35,055 nt of DNA from Candidatus Thiobius zoothamnicola (GCA_030826945.1 JAPQLC010000037.1:1-35055); one strand, 5' to 3'; numbered from the stretch's first letter, positions 6,490 through 15,846 are shown. Notes: generated from the letters alone by a model not told the origin. Program-made: numbers and translations.

Positions 6490-8691
6490 ATGTCTGCAAA
6501 ATTCCTCCACATCGTCTTTAACAGGCCGCTCAATCGAGCGTTTGATTATGCCGCACCAGAAAACCACAGCCTCTGCGCCGACATCATTGGCGCGCGTGTG
6601 CTGGTGCCTTTTGGCAACACAAACGCAATCGGTTTGATCATGGGGTATGCCAAACAAAGCGATGTCGCGCCGGATAAAATACGTCCAGCGATTGACATAC
6701 TGGATCCATCACCCTTATTGGAACAGGACCATTTGGATTTTTTACGCTGGGCGGCGGATTACTACCACCACCCACTGGGGGAAGTGGTTTTCGCCGCCTT
6801 GCCACGCCGCCTGCGAAAACACCATAAAATGCTGTCGCTCAATACGCCGCACTGCCGTTTAATCCAGCCATCATCCGAGATCGCCATGCAACGCAATGCA
6901 TCGCGCCAGCAAGCCATTGTGCAAGCTCTCGCAGCGGCAGAGCACCAGACACTCCCCTTAAAAACCTTGCAGGACCAATTCGGCCCTGTCACCGCTGTGT
7001 TGAAACGGCTGGAGGCGAAGAAGATCGTGGATATCCATGACACGCCGCCTTCATCCAGTGAAATGCATTGGCGGGAAAGCGGGCATCAACTCAATGCAGA
7101 ACAGACTGCCGCCATTGACGCGATCAAAGGGAAATTCAACCAATTCCAGGTATTTTTGCTGGATGGTGTGACTGGCAGCGGTAAAACTGAAGTCTATATG
7201 CAGTTGACCAAGTCCGTTTTGTCGGAAGGCAAGAATGTACTGCTGCTAGTTCCCGAGATTGCGCTAACCCCGCAACTTGCGCAAGGCTTCCGCGAACGCC
7301 TGGGTGATTGCATCACAATCCTGCATTCCGGCTTAAGTGACGCCGAGCGCGAAATAAGCTGGCGACGGGCTAAACTGGGTTTATCGCGGCTGATTATCGG
7401 CACCCGGTCACTCATTTTCAGCCCGGTCGCCAAACTCGGCCTGGTGATTGTGGATGAAGAACATGACCCCTCATTCAAGCAACACGATGGTTTGCGTTAT
7501 TCGGCGCGCGATCTGGCGGTTATCCGCGCGCAGCGCGCCCATTGCCCGATCTTACTGGGTTCAGCAACACCATCCCTGGAAACTTTGCATAACGCTGCAC
7601 GCAACCGCTACCAACACCTCCGCCTGACCCGCCGGGCAGGCCTGGCACAGCCGCCCGCAATGCGAGTGCTGGATATTAACGACCAACCCTTACAATCCGG
7701 CATGGCCAGCGCTTTGCTGCAAGGGATACAACAAACCTTGGCCAAACACCAACAAGTGCTGATTTTTATTAATCGCCGGGGCTATGCGCCTGTGTTGACC
7801 TGCCATCACTGCCATTGGGTTTCTGCTTGCCATCAATGTGACGCCCACCAAACCGTCCATCGTGCGGCGAATCAACTCCGTTGCCACCATTGCGGCGCGC
7901 AACGCCACATCCCCATGACTTGTCCAGAATGCGGCTCGCCTGAACTTCATCCGCTGGGACAGGGAACAGAAAGAATTGAAGATTTTTTACAGGCCCAGTT
8001 TCCCGATACGCCTTTGTTTCGCATTGATCGGGATACGGTCACACACAAAAACCGCCTGCATGAACTTCTGCAACGCATCCATCAATCAGATGCCGCCATA
8101 CTGGTCGGTACCCAAATGCTGGCGAAAGGGCATCATTTCCCCAAAGTCACGCTCGTCGGCATATTGAATGCGGATGCCGGTCTGTTCAGCACCGATTTCC
8201 GGGCAGCGGAGCGTATGGCCCAATTACTCTTGCAAATAGCCGGACGGGCCGGACGAGATAAACACCCCGGCCAAGTGATGATACAAAGTCGCTACCCGGA
8301 TCACCCACTGCTGCGCAATCTGGTGGAACAGGGATATGCTGATTTCGCCCAAGCGGCGCTGGCCGAACGTCAGGAAGCCGGTTATCCGCCATTCAGTTAT
8401 CAAATCCTGATCCGCGCCGATGCGAAAAAAGCCGAGCAGGCTGAAGCTTTTCTCGACATCGCCGCCACCTGGATCAAACAACATCACCATGGCGTCATTG
8501 ATTGCTGGGGTCCGGTGCCGGCGCCAATGGCGCGCCGGGTCGGCCGCTATCGCAGCCACCTGTTAATGCAGGCCAAACAGCGCACGCTGCTGCATGAAGC
8601 TATGCGGCGTGTCCATCTTTATCTGCAATCCACCCGAGCAAAAAAAACAGTGCGTTGGAGCATTGATGTTGATCCTTATGATGCTTACTAA
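6490..8691 (+). CDS. priA: Primosomal protein N' (PriA replication-restart helicase)
   Basis: A 733-residue superfamily 2 DNA helicase that reloads the replisome at stalled forks. Domains in order: N-terminal 3'-DNA-binding region (about 1-110), helicase lobe 1 with Walker A GVTGSGKTE (about 225-233) and DEEH box in VDEEHDPSFK, then a zinc-binding insert with CHHCHW, CHQC, CHHCG and CPECG pairs (about residues 438-480). Lobe 2 carries the QIAGRAGR motif VI, followed by the C-terminal domain. Length and all key residues are normal. The next gene, lipA, follows after 64 bp on the same strand. Confidence 0.98.
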   Translation: MSAKFLHIVFNRPLNRAFDYAAPENHSLCADIIGARVLVPFGNTNAIGLIMGYAKQSDVAPDKIRPAIDILDPSPLLEQDHLDFLRWAADYYHHPLGEVVFAALPRRLRKHHKMLSLNTPHCRLIQPSSEIAMQRNASRQQAIVQALAAAEHQTLPLKTLQDQFGPVTAVLKRLEAKKIVDIHDTPPSSSEMHWRESGHQLNAEQTAAIDAIKGKFNQFQVFLLDGVTGSGKTEVYMQLTKSVLSEGKNVLLLVPEIALTPQLAQGFRERLGDCITILHSGLSDAEREISWRRAKLGLSRLIIGTRSLIFSPVAKLGLVIVDEEHDPSFKQHDGLRYSARDLAVIRAQRAHCPILLGSATPSLETLHNAARNRYQHLRLTRRAGLAQPPAMRVLDINDQPLQSGMASALLQGIQQTLAKHQQVLIFINRRGYAPVLTCHHCHWVSACHQCDAHQTVHRAANQLRCHHCGAQRHIPMTCPECGSPELHPLGQGTERIEDFLQAQFPDTPLFRIDRDTVTHKNRLHELLQRIHQSDAAILVGTQMLAKGHHFPKVTLVGILNADAGLFSTDFRAAERMAQLLLQIAGRAGRDKHPGQVMIQSRYPDHPLLRNLVEQGYADFAQAALAERQEAGYPPFSYQILIRADAKKAEQAEAFLDIAATWIKQHHHGVIDCWGPVPAPMARRVGRYRSHLLMQAKQRTLLHEAMRRVHLYLQSTRAKKTVRWSIDVDPYDAY

Positions 8692-8755
8692 CGCACTGTC
8701 AATGAGGAAGGTTTCACGCGTAGAATAGTCAATTATCGATCTCAGAAACCTTGCT

Positions 8756-9718
8756 ATGTCAGACCTAACCCCCCCATCCCGTCAACAACCCGACACCCAT
8801 CAACGCGGACACGCCAAAGTGTCGCGTATTCCGGTGAAAGTCCAACCCACTGAAAAACCATTACGCAAACCCAAATGGATCCGCGCGAAAGCACCAACCG
8901 GTGCTGGCGTATCACGCATCCAGAAAATTCTTCGTAAGCGTCAACTCAGCTCAGTCTGTGAAGAAGCACAGTGCCCCAATTTAGGTGAATGTTTTTCGCA
9001 TGGCACAGCAACCTTCATGATCATGGGCGACATATGCACCCGTCGATGCCCTTTTTGCGATGTCGCGCATGGCAGGCCGCAACCCTTGGATGTTAATGAA
9101 CCCACTCAACTGGCCGCCGCCATCGCCGAAATGCAATTACGCTATGTGGTAGTCACTTCAGTGGATCGGGATGACCTGCGGGATGGCGGTGCTCAACATT
9201 TCGCCAACTGCATACAAGCCATTCGTGAACAAACGCCGGACACGGTCATTGAAGTTTTAGTACCCGATTTCCGTGGCCGTATGCAGATCGCGCTGGACAT
9301 TTTCCGCGAAACACCACCTGACGTGTTTAACCATAACCTGGAAACCGTTCCCCGTTTATACCGACAAGCACGCCCTGGAGCCGATTATGCCTGGTCCCTT
9401 GAACTACTCGGGAAATTTCATGCCGAATGCCCTGGCGTGCCAACCAAATCCGGCCTCATGCTCGGCCTGGGTGAAACTCAACAAGAGATTGAGCAAGTAA
9501 TGCGGGATTTACGCGCGCAACATTGCGAAATGCTGACTCTGGGGCAATATTTACAACCCAGCCACGATCATTTGCCCGTACAACGCTTTGTTTCGCCAGA
9601 TGAATTCGACCAACTTGGCGAACTGGGCAAAGCGATCGGCTTCTCCAGTGTCGCCAGCGGGCCGATGGTGCGCTCTTCTTATCATGCCGATCAACAAGCC
9701 ACGACATTACTCGGCTAA
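8756..9718 (+). CDS. lipA: Lipoyl synthase (radical SAM)
   Basis: A 320-residue radical SAM enzyme inserting two sulfur atoms into protein-bound octanoyl groups to form lipoate. The auxiliary cluster motif [12 protein letters not shown] (CxxxxCxxxxxC, about residues 68-79) and the radical SAM motif CTRRCPFC (CxxxCxxC, about residues 94-101) are complete. The C-terminal [10 protein letters not shown] stretch contains the conserved RSSY serine. The length is typical. A lipB partner is not in the window. A tRNA-Phe gene with its own promoter follows. Confidence 0.98.
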   Translation: MSDLTPPSRQQPDTHQRGHAKVSRIPVKVQPTEKPLRKPKWIRAKAPTGAGVSRIQKILRKRQLSSVCEEAQCPNLGECFSHGTATFMIMGDICTRRCPFCDVAHGRPQPLDVNEPTQLAAAIAEMQLRYVVVTSVDRDDLRDGGAQHFANCIQAIREQTPDTVIEVLVPDFRGRMQIALDIFRETPPDVFNHNLETVPRLYRQARPGADYAWSLELLGKFHAECPGVPTKSGLMLGLGETQQEIEQVMRDLRAQHCEMLTLGQYLQPSHDHLPVQRFVSPDEFDQLGELGKAIGFSSVASGPMVRSSYHADQQATTLLG

Positions 9719-9736
9719 CAATCCGCATGTTTAGAC

Positions 9737-9765
9737 TTGACGTGAAAGGAATTCTTCGATTAAAT
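9737..9765 (+). promoter_or_regulatory. Probable promoter of tRNA-Phe
   Basis: TTGACG at 9737-9742 and TTAAAT at 9760-9765 are separated by 17 bp. The -10 box ends 11 nt before the first base of the tRNA, with a GC-containing discriminator. Confidence 0.55.
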
Positions 9766-9776
9766 TCACCGCCTTC

Positions 9777-9852
9777 GCCCAGATAGCTCAGTCGGTAGAG
9801 CAGGGGACTGAAAATCCCCGTGTCGACAGTTCGATTCTGTCTCTGGGCACCA
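9777..9852 (+). tRNA. tRNA-Phe (GAA)
   Basis: A 76-nt cloverleaf: acceptor GCCCAGA pairs with TCTGGGC, the anticodon arm GGGGA/TCCCC carries anticodon GAA, and the T arm carries GTTCGATTC. The 3' ACCA end is encoded. A terminator hairpin follows 10 nt later. Confidence 0.98.
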
Positions 9853-9861
9853 TCCATAAAA

Positions 9862-9889
9862 AGCCTGCAGTATTACTGTAGGCTTTTTT
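9862..9889 (+). terminator. Rho-independent terminator after tRNA-Phe
   Basis: A 9-bp stem (AGCCTGCAG at 9862-9870 and CTGTAGGCT at 9876-9884, one mismatch) with a 5-nt loop is followed by a T run to 9889. It separates the tRNA from rnhA, which starts 17 nt later. Confidence 0.85.
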
Positions 9890-9905
9890 ATTGCGAATAA
9901 ACATC

Positions 9906-10352
9906 ATGCAAAGAGTCAAGCTGTACACTGATGGCGCCTGCAAAGGAAACCCAGGCCCCGGGGGATGGGGAGTCGTGATGCGCTATGGCGATACCGAAAA
10001 AGAGCTGTCTGGCGGCGAAGCAAATACAACAAACAACCGCATGGAGCTTATGGCGGTGATTGAAGGCCTGAATGCACTACATCGTTCCTGTCCAGTCACC
10101 GTGATTACCGACTCGCAATATGTGAAAAACGGTATAACGCAGTGGATCATCAACTGGAAACGAAACGGCTGGCGAACCCGCCAAAAGACACCAGTAAAAA
10201 ATATCGACCTGTGGCAAAGCCTGGATCAGGCAGTGGCAAAACATCAAGTCGAATGGACCTGGGTTAAAGGCCATGCCGGACATCCGGGTAACGAACGCGC
10301 TGACCGGCTGGCCAATCGTGGCGTATTGCAACTCCACAGCAGCGCAAAATGA
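9906..10352 (+). CDS. rnhA: Ribonuclease HI
   Basis: A 148-residue enzyme that degrades RNA in RNA-DNA hybrids. The four catalytic acidic residues are present: Asp in LYTDGAC (residue 9), Glu in NRMELMA (near 47), Asp in VITDSQY (near 69) and Asp in NERADRLA (near 133). The KGHAGHPGN stretch holds the catalytic-loop His. ATG 9906 is chosen over a TTG at 9891, because the latter lies just after the terminator T run. The 3' end overlaps dnaQ by 4 nt (ATGA), the arrangement seen in many proteobacteria. Confidence 0.97.
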   Translation: MQRVKLYTDGACKGNPGPGGWGVVMRYGDTEKELSGGEANTTNNRMELMAVIEGLNALHRSCPVTVITDSQYVKNGITQWIINWKRNGWRTRQKTPVKNIDLWQSLDQAVAKHQVEWTWVKGHAGHPGNERADRLANRGVLQLHSSAK

Positions 10353-11068
10353 GCGACCTGATCCGACAAGTCGTGCTAGATACGGAAACCACTGGCCTGG
10401 ATCCGAAAAACCACCGCATCATTGAGATCGGCTGTGTTGAAATGATGGATCGCCGCCTGACCGGCAATGATTACCATCAATATATTCAACCAGATCGTTT
10501 GATTGAGGAAGCGGCGATTGAGGTACATGGCATCACCAATGAATTTCTGGAAAACAAACCCCATTTTGCAGAAATCGCTGGCGAGTTGATGAACTATCTC
10601 AAAGACGCTGAAGTGATTATTCACAATGCGCCATTTGATGTCGGTTTTCTGGATGCCGAGTTCGGCCGACTACCCACCCAAGTAAAAACAGATGATTTGT
10701 GCCTGGTGGTTGACACTTTGACCATGGCACGCTCGCTGCATCCAGGCCAACGTAACAGCCTGGATGCATTATGTGGGCGCTATGACGTCAACAATGCTCA
10801 CCGAACGAAACACGGCGCATTATTGGATGCGCAGATTCTGGCTGACGTTTATCTGGCGATGACCGGAGGACAAAAAAGTCTGAGTCTGGACATGGCAGGT
10901 GATATGGATGGCGGCAAAGCCGGGGCCATTCGACGCTTGCCATCAGATCGCCCCCCACTGCCAGTGATCCAGGCCACGGTAGATGAACTGGCTATTCACG
11001 AACAACGTTTGGATGCCATTGATAAAGCATCCAACGAACAAACCGTCTGGCGACGCGCTGCTGGATAA
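10349..11068 (+). CDS. dnaQ: DNA polymerase III epsilon subunit
   Basis: The 3'-5' proofreading exonuclease of the replicative polymerase, 239 residues. The Exo I motif DTETTG (about residues 11-16), Exo [12 protein letters not shown] (about 91-100) and Exo III-epsilon [12 protein letters not shown] (about 151-162) carry the DEDDh catalytic set. The C-terminal tail after about residue 180 would bind the alpha subunit. It overlaps rnhA by 4 nt on the same strand. Downstream, the purE gene converges from the opposite strand, with 84 bp between the ends and no clear terminator. Confidence 0.97.
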   Translation: MSDLIRQVVLDTETTGLDPKNHRIIEIGCVEMMDRRLTGNDYHQYIQPDRLIEEAAIEVHGITNEFLENKPHFAEIAGELMNYLKDAEVIIHNAPFDVGFLDAEFGRLPTQVKTDDLCLVVDTLTMARSLHPGQRNSLDALCGRYDVNNAHRTKHGALLDAQILADVYLAMTGGQKSLSLDMAGDMDGGKAGAIRRLPSDRPPLPVIQATVDELAIHEQRLDAIDKASNEQTVWRRAAG

Positions 11069-11152
11069 TAGCGTTAAGCCGCTGTGCTCTTCACTATTTT
11101 GGTCAACAGTAAGCCTTTCCTCATACCCCTTACCCTGGCCGGATAATGTCGA

Positions 11153-11665
11153 TCAGGTAGGATTGAAACAAGGCCCTTCCACCTCCCAACGCTTGACCTT
11201 ATTCAGCACCATTTGTTGCAGACCCGCTTTATAATCGACCACTTTCCGCCGAATCGCTGGATCACCTGCGCCCAATATCTGAGCAGCCAGAATACCGGCA
11301 TTTTTCGCCCCATTGATCGCCACTGTCGCAACGGGAACCCCGCCAGGCATTTGCACAATGGAAAGCAGCGAATCCTGTCCATCCAGCGCAGCACTCTTGA
11401 TTGGCACGCCAATCACTGGCAATGGCGTTAATGACGCCACCATACCCGGCAAATGCGCCGCACCACCTGCACCCGCAATAATCACTCTCAAACCACGATC
11501 CGCCGCCTGCCCGGCATAATCAAACAAACGTTGCGGCGTTCGGTGCGCAGACACAATCGTGACTTCATACGCCAGTTCAAATTCAGTCAACAGATTTGCG
11601 GCGGCTTGCATAACCGGCCAGTCTGAATCACTACCCATGATAATGCCGATAGCAGTCGTATTCAT
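11153..11665 (-). CDS. purE: N5-carboxyaminoimidazole ribonucleotide mutase
   Basis: A 170-residue class I PurE, which converts N5-CAIR to CAIR in purine synthesis. Signatures: [10 protein letters not shown] near the N-terminus (substrate phosphate binding), SAHRTP with the catalytic His, and [12 protein letters not shown] (about residues 65-76). The start overlaps the purK stop by 4 nt, so the two are coupled. Confidence 0.98.
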   Translation of the reverse strand: MNTTAIGIIMGSDSDWPVMQAAANLLTEFELAYEVTIVSAHRTPQRLFDYAGQAADRGLRVIIAGAGGAAHLPGMVASLTPLPVIGVPIKSAALDGQDSLLSIVQMPGGVPVATVAINGAKNAGILAAQILGAGDPAIRRKVVDYKAGLQQMVLNKVKRWEVEGPCFNPT

Positions 11666-12825
11666 TGCCCCTCCGGGTCCGCGACGCCAATTTCAATCAG
11701 ATCACGCACCTGATGCGCCTTATGCGCAGCATCAGCCAAATTCTCATCCAAAATGGTCACATGCCCCATTTTACGTTGTGGATATGTCTCTTTTTTGCCA
11801 TACAAATGCAAACAAACGCCAGGTATGGCAAGCGCTTCAGCCAAACCACGCACAACAGCGCGGCCTGATTGATCCGGTGCGCCAAGGAGATTCAGCATGG
11901 CTGCCGGGCTGAGCGTTTTCGTACTGCCAAGCGGCAAACCGATAATCGCCCGCAGATGCTGCTCAAATTGATCCGTGATGTTGGCTTCAATCGTATGATG
12001 ACCTGAGTTATGCGTGCGTGGAGCCACCTCATTCACCAATATCCGATTATCCGGGTCAATGAACATTTCCACACCGAACAAACCAACGCCTTGCAAGGCA
12101 TCAACCGTTTTTTCCGCGATCTGGACAGCGGATTCAGCCAATTGATCAGAGATATTCGCTGGTGCCAACAAGATATCCAATATATTGTGACCGGGTTTAA
12201 AACCCATCTCAACTGGCGGATAGGTCGCACACTCCCCTCGCTGATTACGAGCAACCAACACAGCGATTTCCTGGCTGGCCGGAATAAAACGTTCAACAAA
12301 AGAAGGTGCGGATAGATGATGGGCGAAATCATCCGGCGAATGCATAATGCAAACGCCCCGACCATCATACCCCCCCCGGCAAGTCTTTTGCACCAAAGGG
12401 AAGCCAAAAGCGGCGAAGCTACTCAATGCGACAGCATCAATTGGCATAAACTCGGCGCTTGGAATGCCATGCGTCTGAAAAAACCGTTTTTGCCGCAGCT
12501 TATCCTGGATCGTCCGCAATACCTGTGCAGATGGTGCTATCCGATGTCCTTGTTGCTCCAACTCATCCAGCACATCAACATGAATATCCTCCAACTCATA
12601 GGTGATAATGTCGCACTGAGAGGCCAATTCACGGATTTTATCCACATTATGGCAATCGGCTTCAATTTGCCGGGCCGCCAACTGACCGGCTGGAGAACCT
12701 GGTGTCGGATCAAGCACCACACAATCCAGCCCCAACCGCGCAGCCGCCTGGACTGTCATGCGGCCCAACTGCCCACCGCCAATCAAACCGATACGTTGTA
12801 TTCTCTGGGGAAGAGATTCACTCAT
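11662..12825 (-). CDS. purK: N5-carboxyaminoimidazole ribonucleotide synthase
   Basis: A 387-residue ATP-grasp ligase that makes N5-CAIR from AIR, bicarbonate and ATP, the step before PurE. The N-terminal [11 protein letters not shown] loop, the [12 protein letters not shown] glycine-rich loop and the [16 protein letters not shown] magnesium/ATP site are all present. It is the first gene of a purK-purE operon; a small ORF on the same strand lies 110 bp upstream. Confidence 0.98.
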   Translation of the reverse strand: MSESLPQRIQRIGLIGGGQLGRMTVQAAARLGLDCVVLDPTPGSPAGQLAARQIEADCHNVDKIRELASQCDIITYELEDIHVDVLDELEQQGHRIAPSAQVLRTIQDKLRQKRFFQTHGIPSAEFMPIDAVALSSFAAFGFPLVQKTCRGGYDGRGVCIMHSPDDFAHHLSAPSFVERFIPASQEIAVLVARNQRGECATYPPVEMGFKPGHNILDILLAPANISDQLAESAVQIAEKTVDALQGVGLFGVEMFIDPDNRILVNEVAPRTHNSGHHTIEANITDQFEQHLRAIIGLPLGSTKTLSPAAMLNLLGAPDQSGRAVVRGLAEALAIPGVCLHLYGKKETYPQRKMGHVTILDENLADAAHKAHQVRDLIEIGVADPEGQ

Positions 12826-12935
12826 AGGCCAAAGAGCCGATAAAACATTTTATTGTACTGATTCACGAATATTTCCGCCAACATTCGACGATGAAGCAAT
12901 CGGCCATCCAAACTGCACAGCAAAATCAGCTGCAA

Positions 12936-13184
12936 TCACCCCAACCACTGCACCAGATAATAAATTCGCTGACTTTCAGATGAAACTGAAGGGCCATATA
13001 CCACAGCCGGATACAAATGCCGGACTTCATCCATACCCTTCATCGCTTCCTGCTCCGAATCAACGAGACTCACGCAAGCTTCCGGAAAGCGTTTACGCGA
13101 CTTGCGGGGCGTATTCACCAACGCAAAACGTTGCTGCAATGACGTTGATTCAGGATCCACTAAAATGTATGGCATATTATGCAT
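12936..13184 (-). CDS. Small conserved-looking hypothetical protein
   Basis: An 82-codon minus-strand ORF with codon use like the neighbouring genes and a non-random, soluble, basic-to-mixed sequence (VNTPRKSRKRFPEA, then PSVSSESQRIYYLVQWL at the C-terminus). I recognise no family. ATG 13184 or ATG 13175 could start it; no clear ribosome binding site is seen. It is divergent from pdxH, whose start lies 32 bp away, so each promoter must lie in or near the other gene. It precedes purK by 110 bp on the same strand and might be co-transcribed with it. Confidence 0.6.
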   Translation of the reverse strand: MHNMPYILVDPESTSLQQRFALVNTPRKSRKRFPEACVSLVDSEQEAMKGMDEVRHLYPAVVYGPSVSSESQRIYYLVQWLG

Positions 13185-13216
13185 CTGAAAATAAAATCAC
13201 CCAGGATATAAATGGA

Positions 13217-13852
13217 ATGAATATTGCCGACTTGCGCCGCGAATACATTTACGGCGGCCTATCACGCGAAGATCTGAATCAAGACCCGTTAGTGCTGTTC
13301 AAACGCTGGTTTGAACAGGCGCGCCACAATTTGCCTTACATCGAAAACGCCATGACTTTGGCAACCAGCGGCTCCGCTAACATGCCATCCATTCGCACCG
13401 TACTGCTTAAGCATTTCGACGCGCAAGGATTCGTATTTTTCACCAACTACACCAGCCAGAAAGGCCAGAATTTAGCCGAAAACCCTCAAGCTGCCCTACT
13501 CTTCCAATGGCTTGAATTTGACCGCCAGGTCATTGTCCAAGGTGAGGTGAGAAAAACCTCAATAGAGGAATCAGAAGCCTATTTCGCATCACGTCCCAGA
13601 GGAAGCCAGATCGCCGCATGGATTTCCCGACAAGACCAGATCATCAACTCACGTAAAACCTTACTGACAGCCACCGATGAAGCAGAAAAACAATTTGCTG
13701 ATACTCAAGTGCCCCTGCCTGAAGACTGGGGCGGGTATCGATTAAAACCAACTCGCCTGGAATTCTGGCAAGGGCGTCCAAACCGCCTACACGACAGATT
13801 TGAATATATCGCCAATGGTGAAGCTTGGGAAATACATCGTCTATCGCCATAA
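13217..13852 (+). CDS. pdxH: Pyridoxine/pyridoxamine 5'-phosphate oxidase
   Basis: A 211-residue FMN enzyme making pyridoxal 5'-phosphate. Conserved blocks: MNIADLRREY at the N-terminus, SIRTVLLKHFD, FFTNYTSQKGQ (FMN phosphate site), and the C-terminal WQGRPNRLHDR. ATG 13217 is chosen because the family starts near this MNIADLR block and an AGGA lies about 10 nt upstream. The frame stays open far upstream, with ATG 13169 the nearest alternative, but the upstream part is antisense to the small ORF at 12936-13184. Confidence 0.96.
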   Translation: MNIADLRREYIYGGLSREDLNQDPLVLFKRWFEQARHNLPYIENAMTLATSGSANMPSIRTVLLKHFDAQGFVFFTNYTSQKGQNLAENPQAALLFQWLEFDRQVIVQGEVRKTSIEESEAYFASRPRGSQIAAWISRQDQIINSRKTLLTATDEAEKQFADTQVPLPEDWGGYRLKPTRLEFWQGRPNRLHDRFEYIANGEAWEIHRLSP

Positions 13853-13871
13853 AACCCCTGAAAAGGCCTGC

Positions 13872-14648
13872 TCAAACAGACCGCACGAATAAACGCCCCG
13901 TCTCCACCTGGGTAAAAAGATGCACCGGGTCGCCCACATACCTGGGCAACAACTTCATATTTCTCGATAAACTGAACTGACGCACCACGCCAGCACCATC
14001 AACCACTCTGCCAGCTACCAGAATGACATCGCCCTGATGAAACACGACAATATCGCTATCCTCCAACTCGCTCGCTATCACCTCAATTTCCACACCATCA
14101 CGCATGACCCAAACCCGCGCGTTTCGGAGGCTGACCGGAGACGACAAACCGATATTGTTCGTCACATTACCAACTCTCAATAACCACTTACGGCCACCAA
14201 AAGCAGCAACAAAAATCAATGAAGCGGCAAGCGCACGTCCGCTAATCAACGCGCCAAAAACGCCAACCATTTCAAAAACAGAAAGCGGAGACCACCAATC
14301 AGACGGAACTGAACGGGATTTTACTTGATAAAGATGGTAGACGCTGTAACCCAACAAAGGCACCGAAAGCACTACCGCTGGCGGATAAAACCAAGAGCCG
14401 GATGCCGCTAAAGCCAAGGCATACCAAGAAACTTGCTGATAATGATTCAACTCACCAACATCATCAAAAGGCGGCGCTGACTCAACGCCTCCCTCCGCCG
14501 TCAGAAATGGGGTCTCCCCACCCTTTTCCACAGCAATTGCCCACAACTTTTCATGTCGAGCGGACCGCGAACGTTGCCGATAATGCCGCCAACTTGCGCT
14601 CACCACACCAGTCACCAATAAAGGCAACGCCAAACCCATTGGAATCAT
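13872..14648 (-). CDS. P-type ATPase fragment: membrane segments plus degenerate actuator domain
   Basis: A 258-residue membrane protein: hydrophobic segments near residues 5-22, 75-105 and 125-155, then a soluble domain like the actuator (A) domain of heavy-metal P-type ATPases (RDGVEIEVIASELEDSDIVV and the VGDPVHLFTQV stretch). The actuator TGE loop, needed for dephosphorylation, is replaced (SLSRN where LTGE is expected), and the protein stops right after this domain. There is no DKTGT phosphorylation site or nucleotide-binding domain. ATG 14648 is chosen because GGAG lies 4 nt upstream; a TTG at 14663 is possible. It could be the stable remnant of a P1B ATPase or a pseudoenzyme. YtxH-like proteins and P1B-type ATPases do co-occur in other bacteria, for instance near ferrosome-type loci, but that link is inference. 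Confidence 0.7.
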   Translation of the reverse strand: MIPMGLALPLLVTGVVSASWRHYRQRSRSARHEKLWAIAVEKGGETPFLTAEGGVESAPPFDDVGELNHYQQVSWYALALAASGSWFYPPAVVLSVPLLGYSVYHLYQVKSRSVPSDWWSPLSVFEMVGVFGALISGRALAASLIFVAAFGGRKWLLRVGNVTNNIGLSSPVSLRNARVWVMRDGVEIEVIASELEDSDIVVFHQGDVILVAGRVVDGAGVVRQFSLSRNMKLLPRYVGDPVHLFTQVETGRLFVRSV

Positions 14649-14823
14649 AACACTCCACCACAAGATATCCTGAAAACCTTATCAGACCACAGGCCAACCA
14701 AACGCCAATCTATTTCTTCTGCATGCCAGCTCCACTGATTTGTCAAGCGCTTTTGAACACGCGAGGCTGTTAAAGCGCTATCTGAATCGCCACCGCAATG
14801 AATCAACCGTTTCTCGTATCATC

Positions 14824-14913
14824 TCACCCGGATTGTTTTGGCGGATTATTACCTCTGCCCGGGCCAGAGGGTTTACCGGATTTCTTACTCGGCCAATTTG
14901 GATTCTTGCTCAT
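14824..14913 (-). CDS. 29-residue Pro/Gly/Lys-rich small protein
   Basis: Plus-strand CAT at 14911-14913 begins a 29-codon ORF rich in Pro, Gly, Ser, Lys and Asn (KKSGKPSGPGRGNNPPK in the middle) and without hydrophobic segments. AAAGGGAG lies 7 nt upstream, one of the best ribosome binding sites in the window. It sits between the YtxH-like gene and the P-type-ATPase fragment on the same strand. No known family recognised; the composition suggests a disordered or nucleic-acid- or surface-binding peptide. Confidence 0.55.
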   Translation of the reverse strand: MSKNPNWPSKKSGKPSGPGRGNNPPKQSG

Positions 14914-15003
14914 CGAATTTCTCCCTTTCATTTCAAACGTCGCCATAAAATCAAGTACAGCCGTTTGACGACGCTATTCAGCCTTCCTCGGCTTTAAAAC
15001 AAT

Positions 15004-15028
15004 AGGCCGTAGGAAAACTCTACGACCT
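15004..15028 (-). terminator. Possible terminator of the YtxH-like gene
   Basis: A 9-bp stem with one G-T pair (15004-15012 and 15020-15028) and a 7-nt loop lies 14 bp downstream of the YtxH-like stop on the minus strand. Only a short T stretch follows (ATTGTTTT), so termination may be partial. Confidence 0.5.
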
Positions 15029-15042
15029 GACGGTATCTTAGG

Positions 15043-15252
15043 CTATTGGGTTGGCGCAGCCTGTTCAACCTGACTATCAACGACTCGCTCAGACGATGGA
15101 GTATCCTTCACCGAACGGAACATACCTGTAGTTTGCTCCTTAATCTTCTTACCGGCTCCGGCCATCCAATCCTTAGCTGATTGATCTTTACAAACATAAG
15201 CTACCGCCGCGCCAACTGCGGCTCCCGCGATAAAATTAACTGGAAACACCAT
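15043..15252 (-). CDS. YtxH-like small membrane-anchored protein
   Basis: A 69-residue protein with one glycine/alanine-rich transmembrane segment (FIAGAAVGAAVAYVC, residues 7-21) and a charged C-terminal tail (KDWMAGAGKKIKEQTTGMF), the layout of YtxH-type proteins. The start ATG at 15250-15252 is supported by AGGAG 6 nt upstream. The longer frame reaching to 15393 has no such site. It is the first gene of a three-gene minus-strand set with the 29-residue ORF and the P-type-ATPase fragment. Function unknown; anchoring at the membrane is inferred from topology only. Confidence 0.75.
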   Translation of the reverse strand: MVFPVNFIAGAAVGAAVAYVCKDQSAKDWMAGAGKKIKEQTTGMFRSVKDTPSSERVVDSQVEQAAPTQ

Positions 15253-15606
15253 AACATTCTCCTGATATGAGTTAAGGCGAATAACACTGAATCGCCCCAA
15301 GTGCTCAGAGACCGAACTTTCAAGCAGGTTAATCGACGAATAAACGCCCATACACCCGGCTATAAAATGCGAAAATGCACAGTTCCGCCTCACGCGACTA
15401 AATTTAGCATGAATAGCACTCGATTTGAGCGATCACAAAACCGCTAATTCGCCATTTAACGAAGTTGAAACAAAAACTCAACGCAAATGGGGCACATATG
15501 ATGATGGGGAAATATGAACTTAGGGGGAAGGGCGCAAATCATCCTAATCAAAGGCATTGCATGAGGAGGCAGGCAGGTCAGTAAGAACACTAACCTACCT
15601 AGAAAA
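15253..15606. other. Intergenic region between YtxH-like gene and tRNA cluster
   Basis: No convincing gene. An 11-bp stem-loop with two G-T pairs (15572-15582 and 15589-15599) lies just downstream of the tRNA operon on the minus strand but lacks a T run. It may protect the 3' end of the tRNA precursor or act as a weak terminator. The rest holds the promoter region of the YtxH-like gene, without a clear consensus. Confidence 0.4.
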
Positions 15607-15683
15607 TGGCGCGCCCGGAAGGATTCGAACCTCCGACCGCCTGGTTCGTAGCCAGGTACTCTATCCAGCTGAGCTACGGGCGC
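15607..15683 (-). tRNA. tRNA-Arg (ACG)
   Basis: 77 nt. Acceptor GCGCCCG pairs with CGGGCGC; the anticodon loop CTACGAA gives anticodon ACG, whose A34 would be edited to inosine. The 3' GCCA is encoded. Last gene of the minus-strand tRNA operon. Confidence 0.98.
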
Positions 15684-15735
15684 ATAAGGAACTGGAAATT
15701 ATGCAAATCTTACGCAATAGCGTCAATGATCAATC

Positions 15736-15823
15736 TGGTGCCCGAGGCCGGACTCGAACCGGCACAGCCGCAATGGCCGGCGGATTTTAAGTCCGCTGCG
15801 TCTACCAATTTCGCCACCCGGGC
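15736..15823 (-). tRNA. tRNA-Leu (TAA)
   Basis: 88 nt with the long variable arm of class II tRNAs. Acceptor GCCCGGG pairs with CTCGGGC, the anticodon loop CTTAAAA gives TAA, and CCA is encoded. Confidence 0.98.
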
Positions 15824-15846
15824 AGGGCGTTCTCAAACTGCAAAAA

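Noticed and set aside
6370..6657. 95-codon minus-strand ORF at the priA start
   Set aside because: It overlaps the priA N-terminus and has no ribosome binding site or recognisable domain.
9456..9857. 133-codon minus-strand ORF across the lipA end and tRNA-Phe
   Set aside because: It runs through the tRNA gene and antisense to lipA; it cannot be a real gene.
12316..12843. 175-codon plus-strand ORF inside purK
   Set aside because: It is a shadow of purK on the opposite strand without motifs.
14740..14997. 85-codon plus-strand ORF
   Set aside because: It is antisense to the better supported 29-residue ORF with a strong ribosome binding site, and has no recognisable domain.
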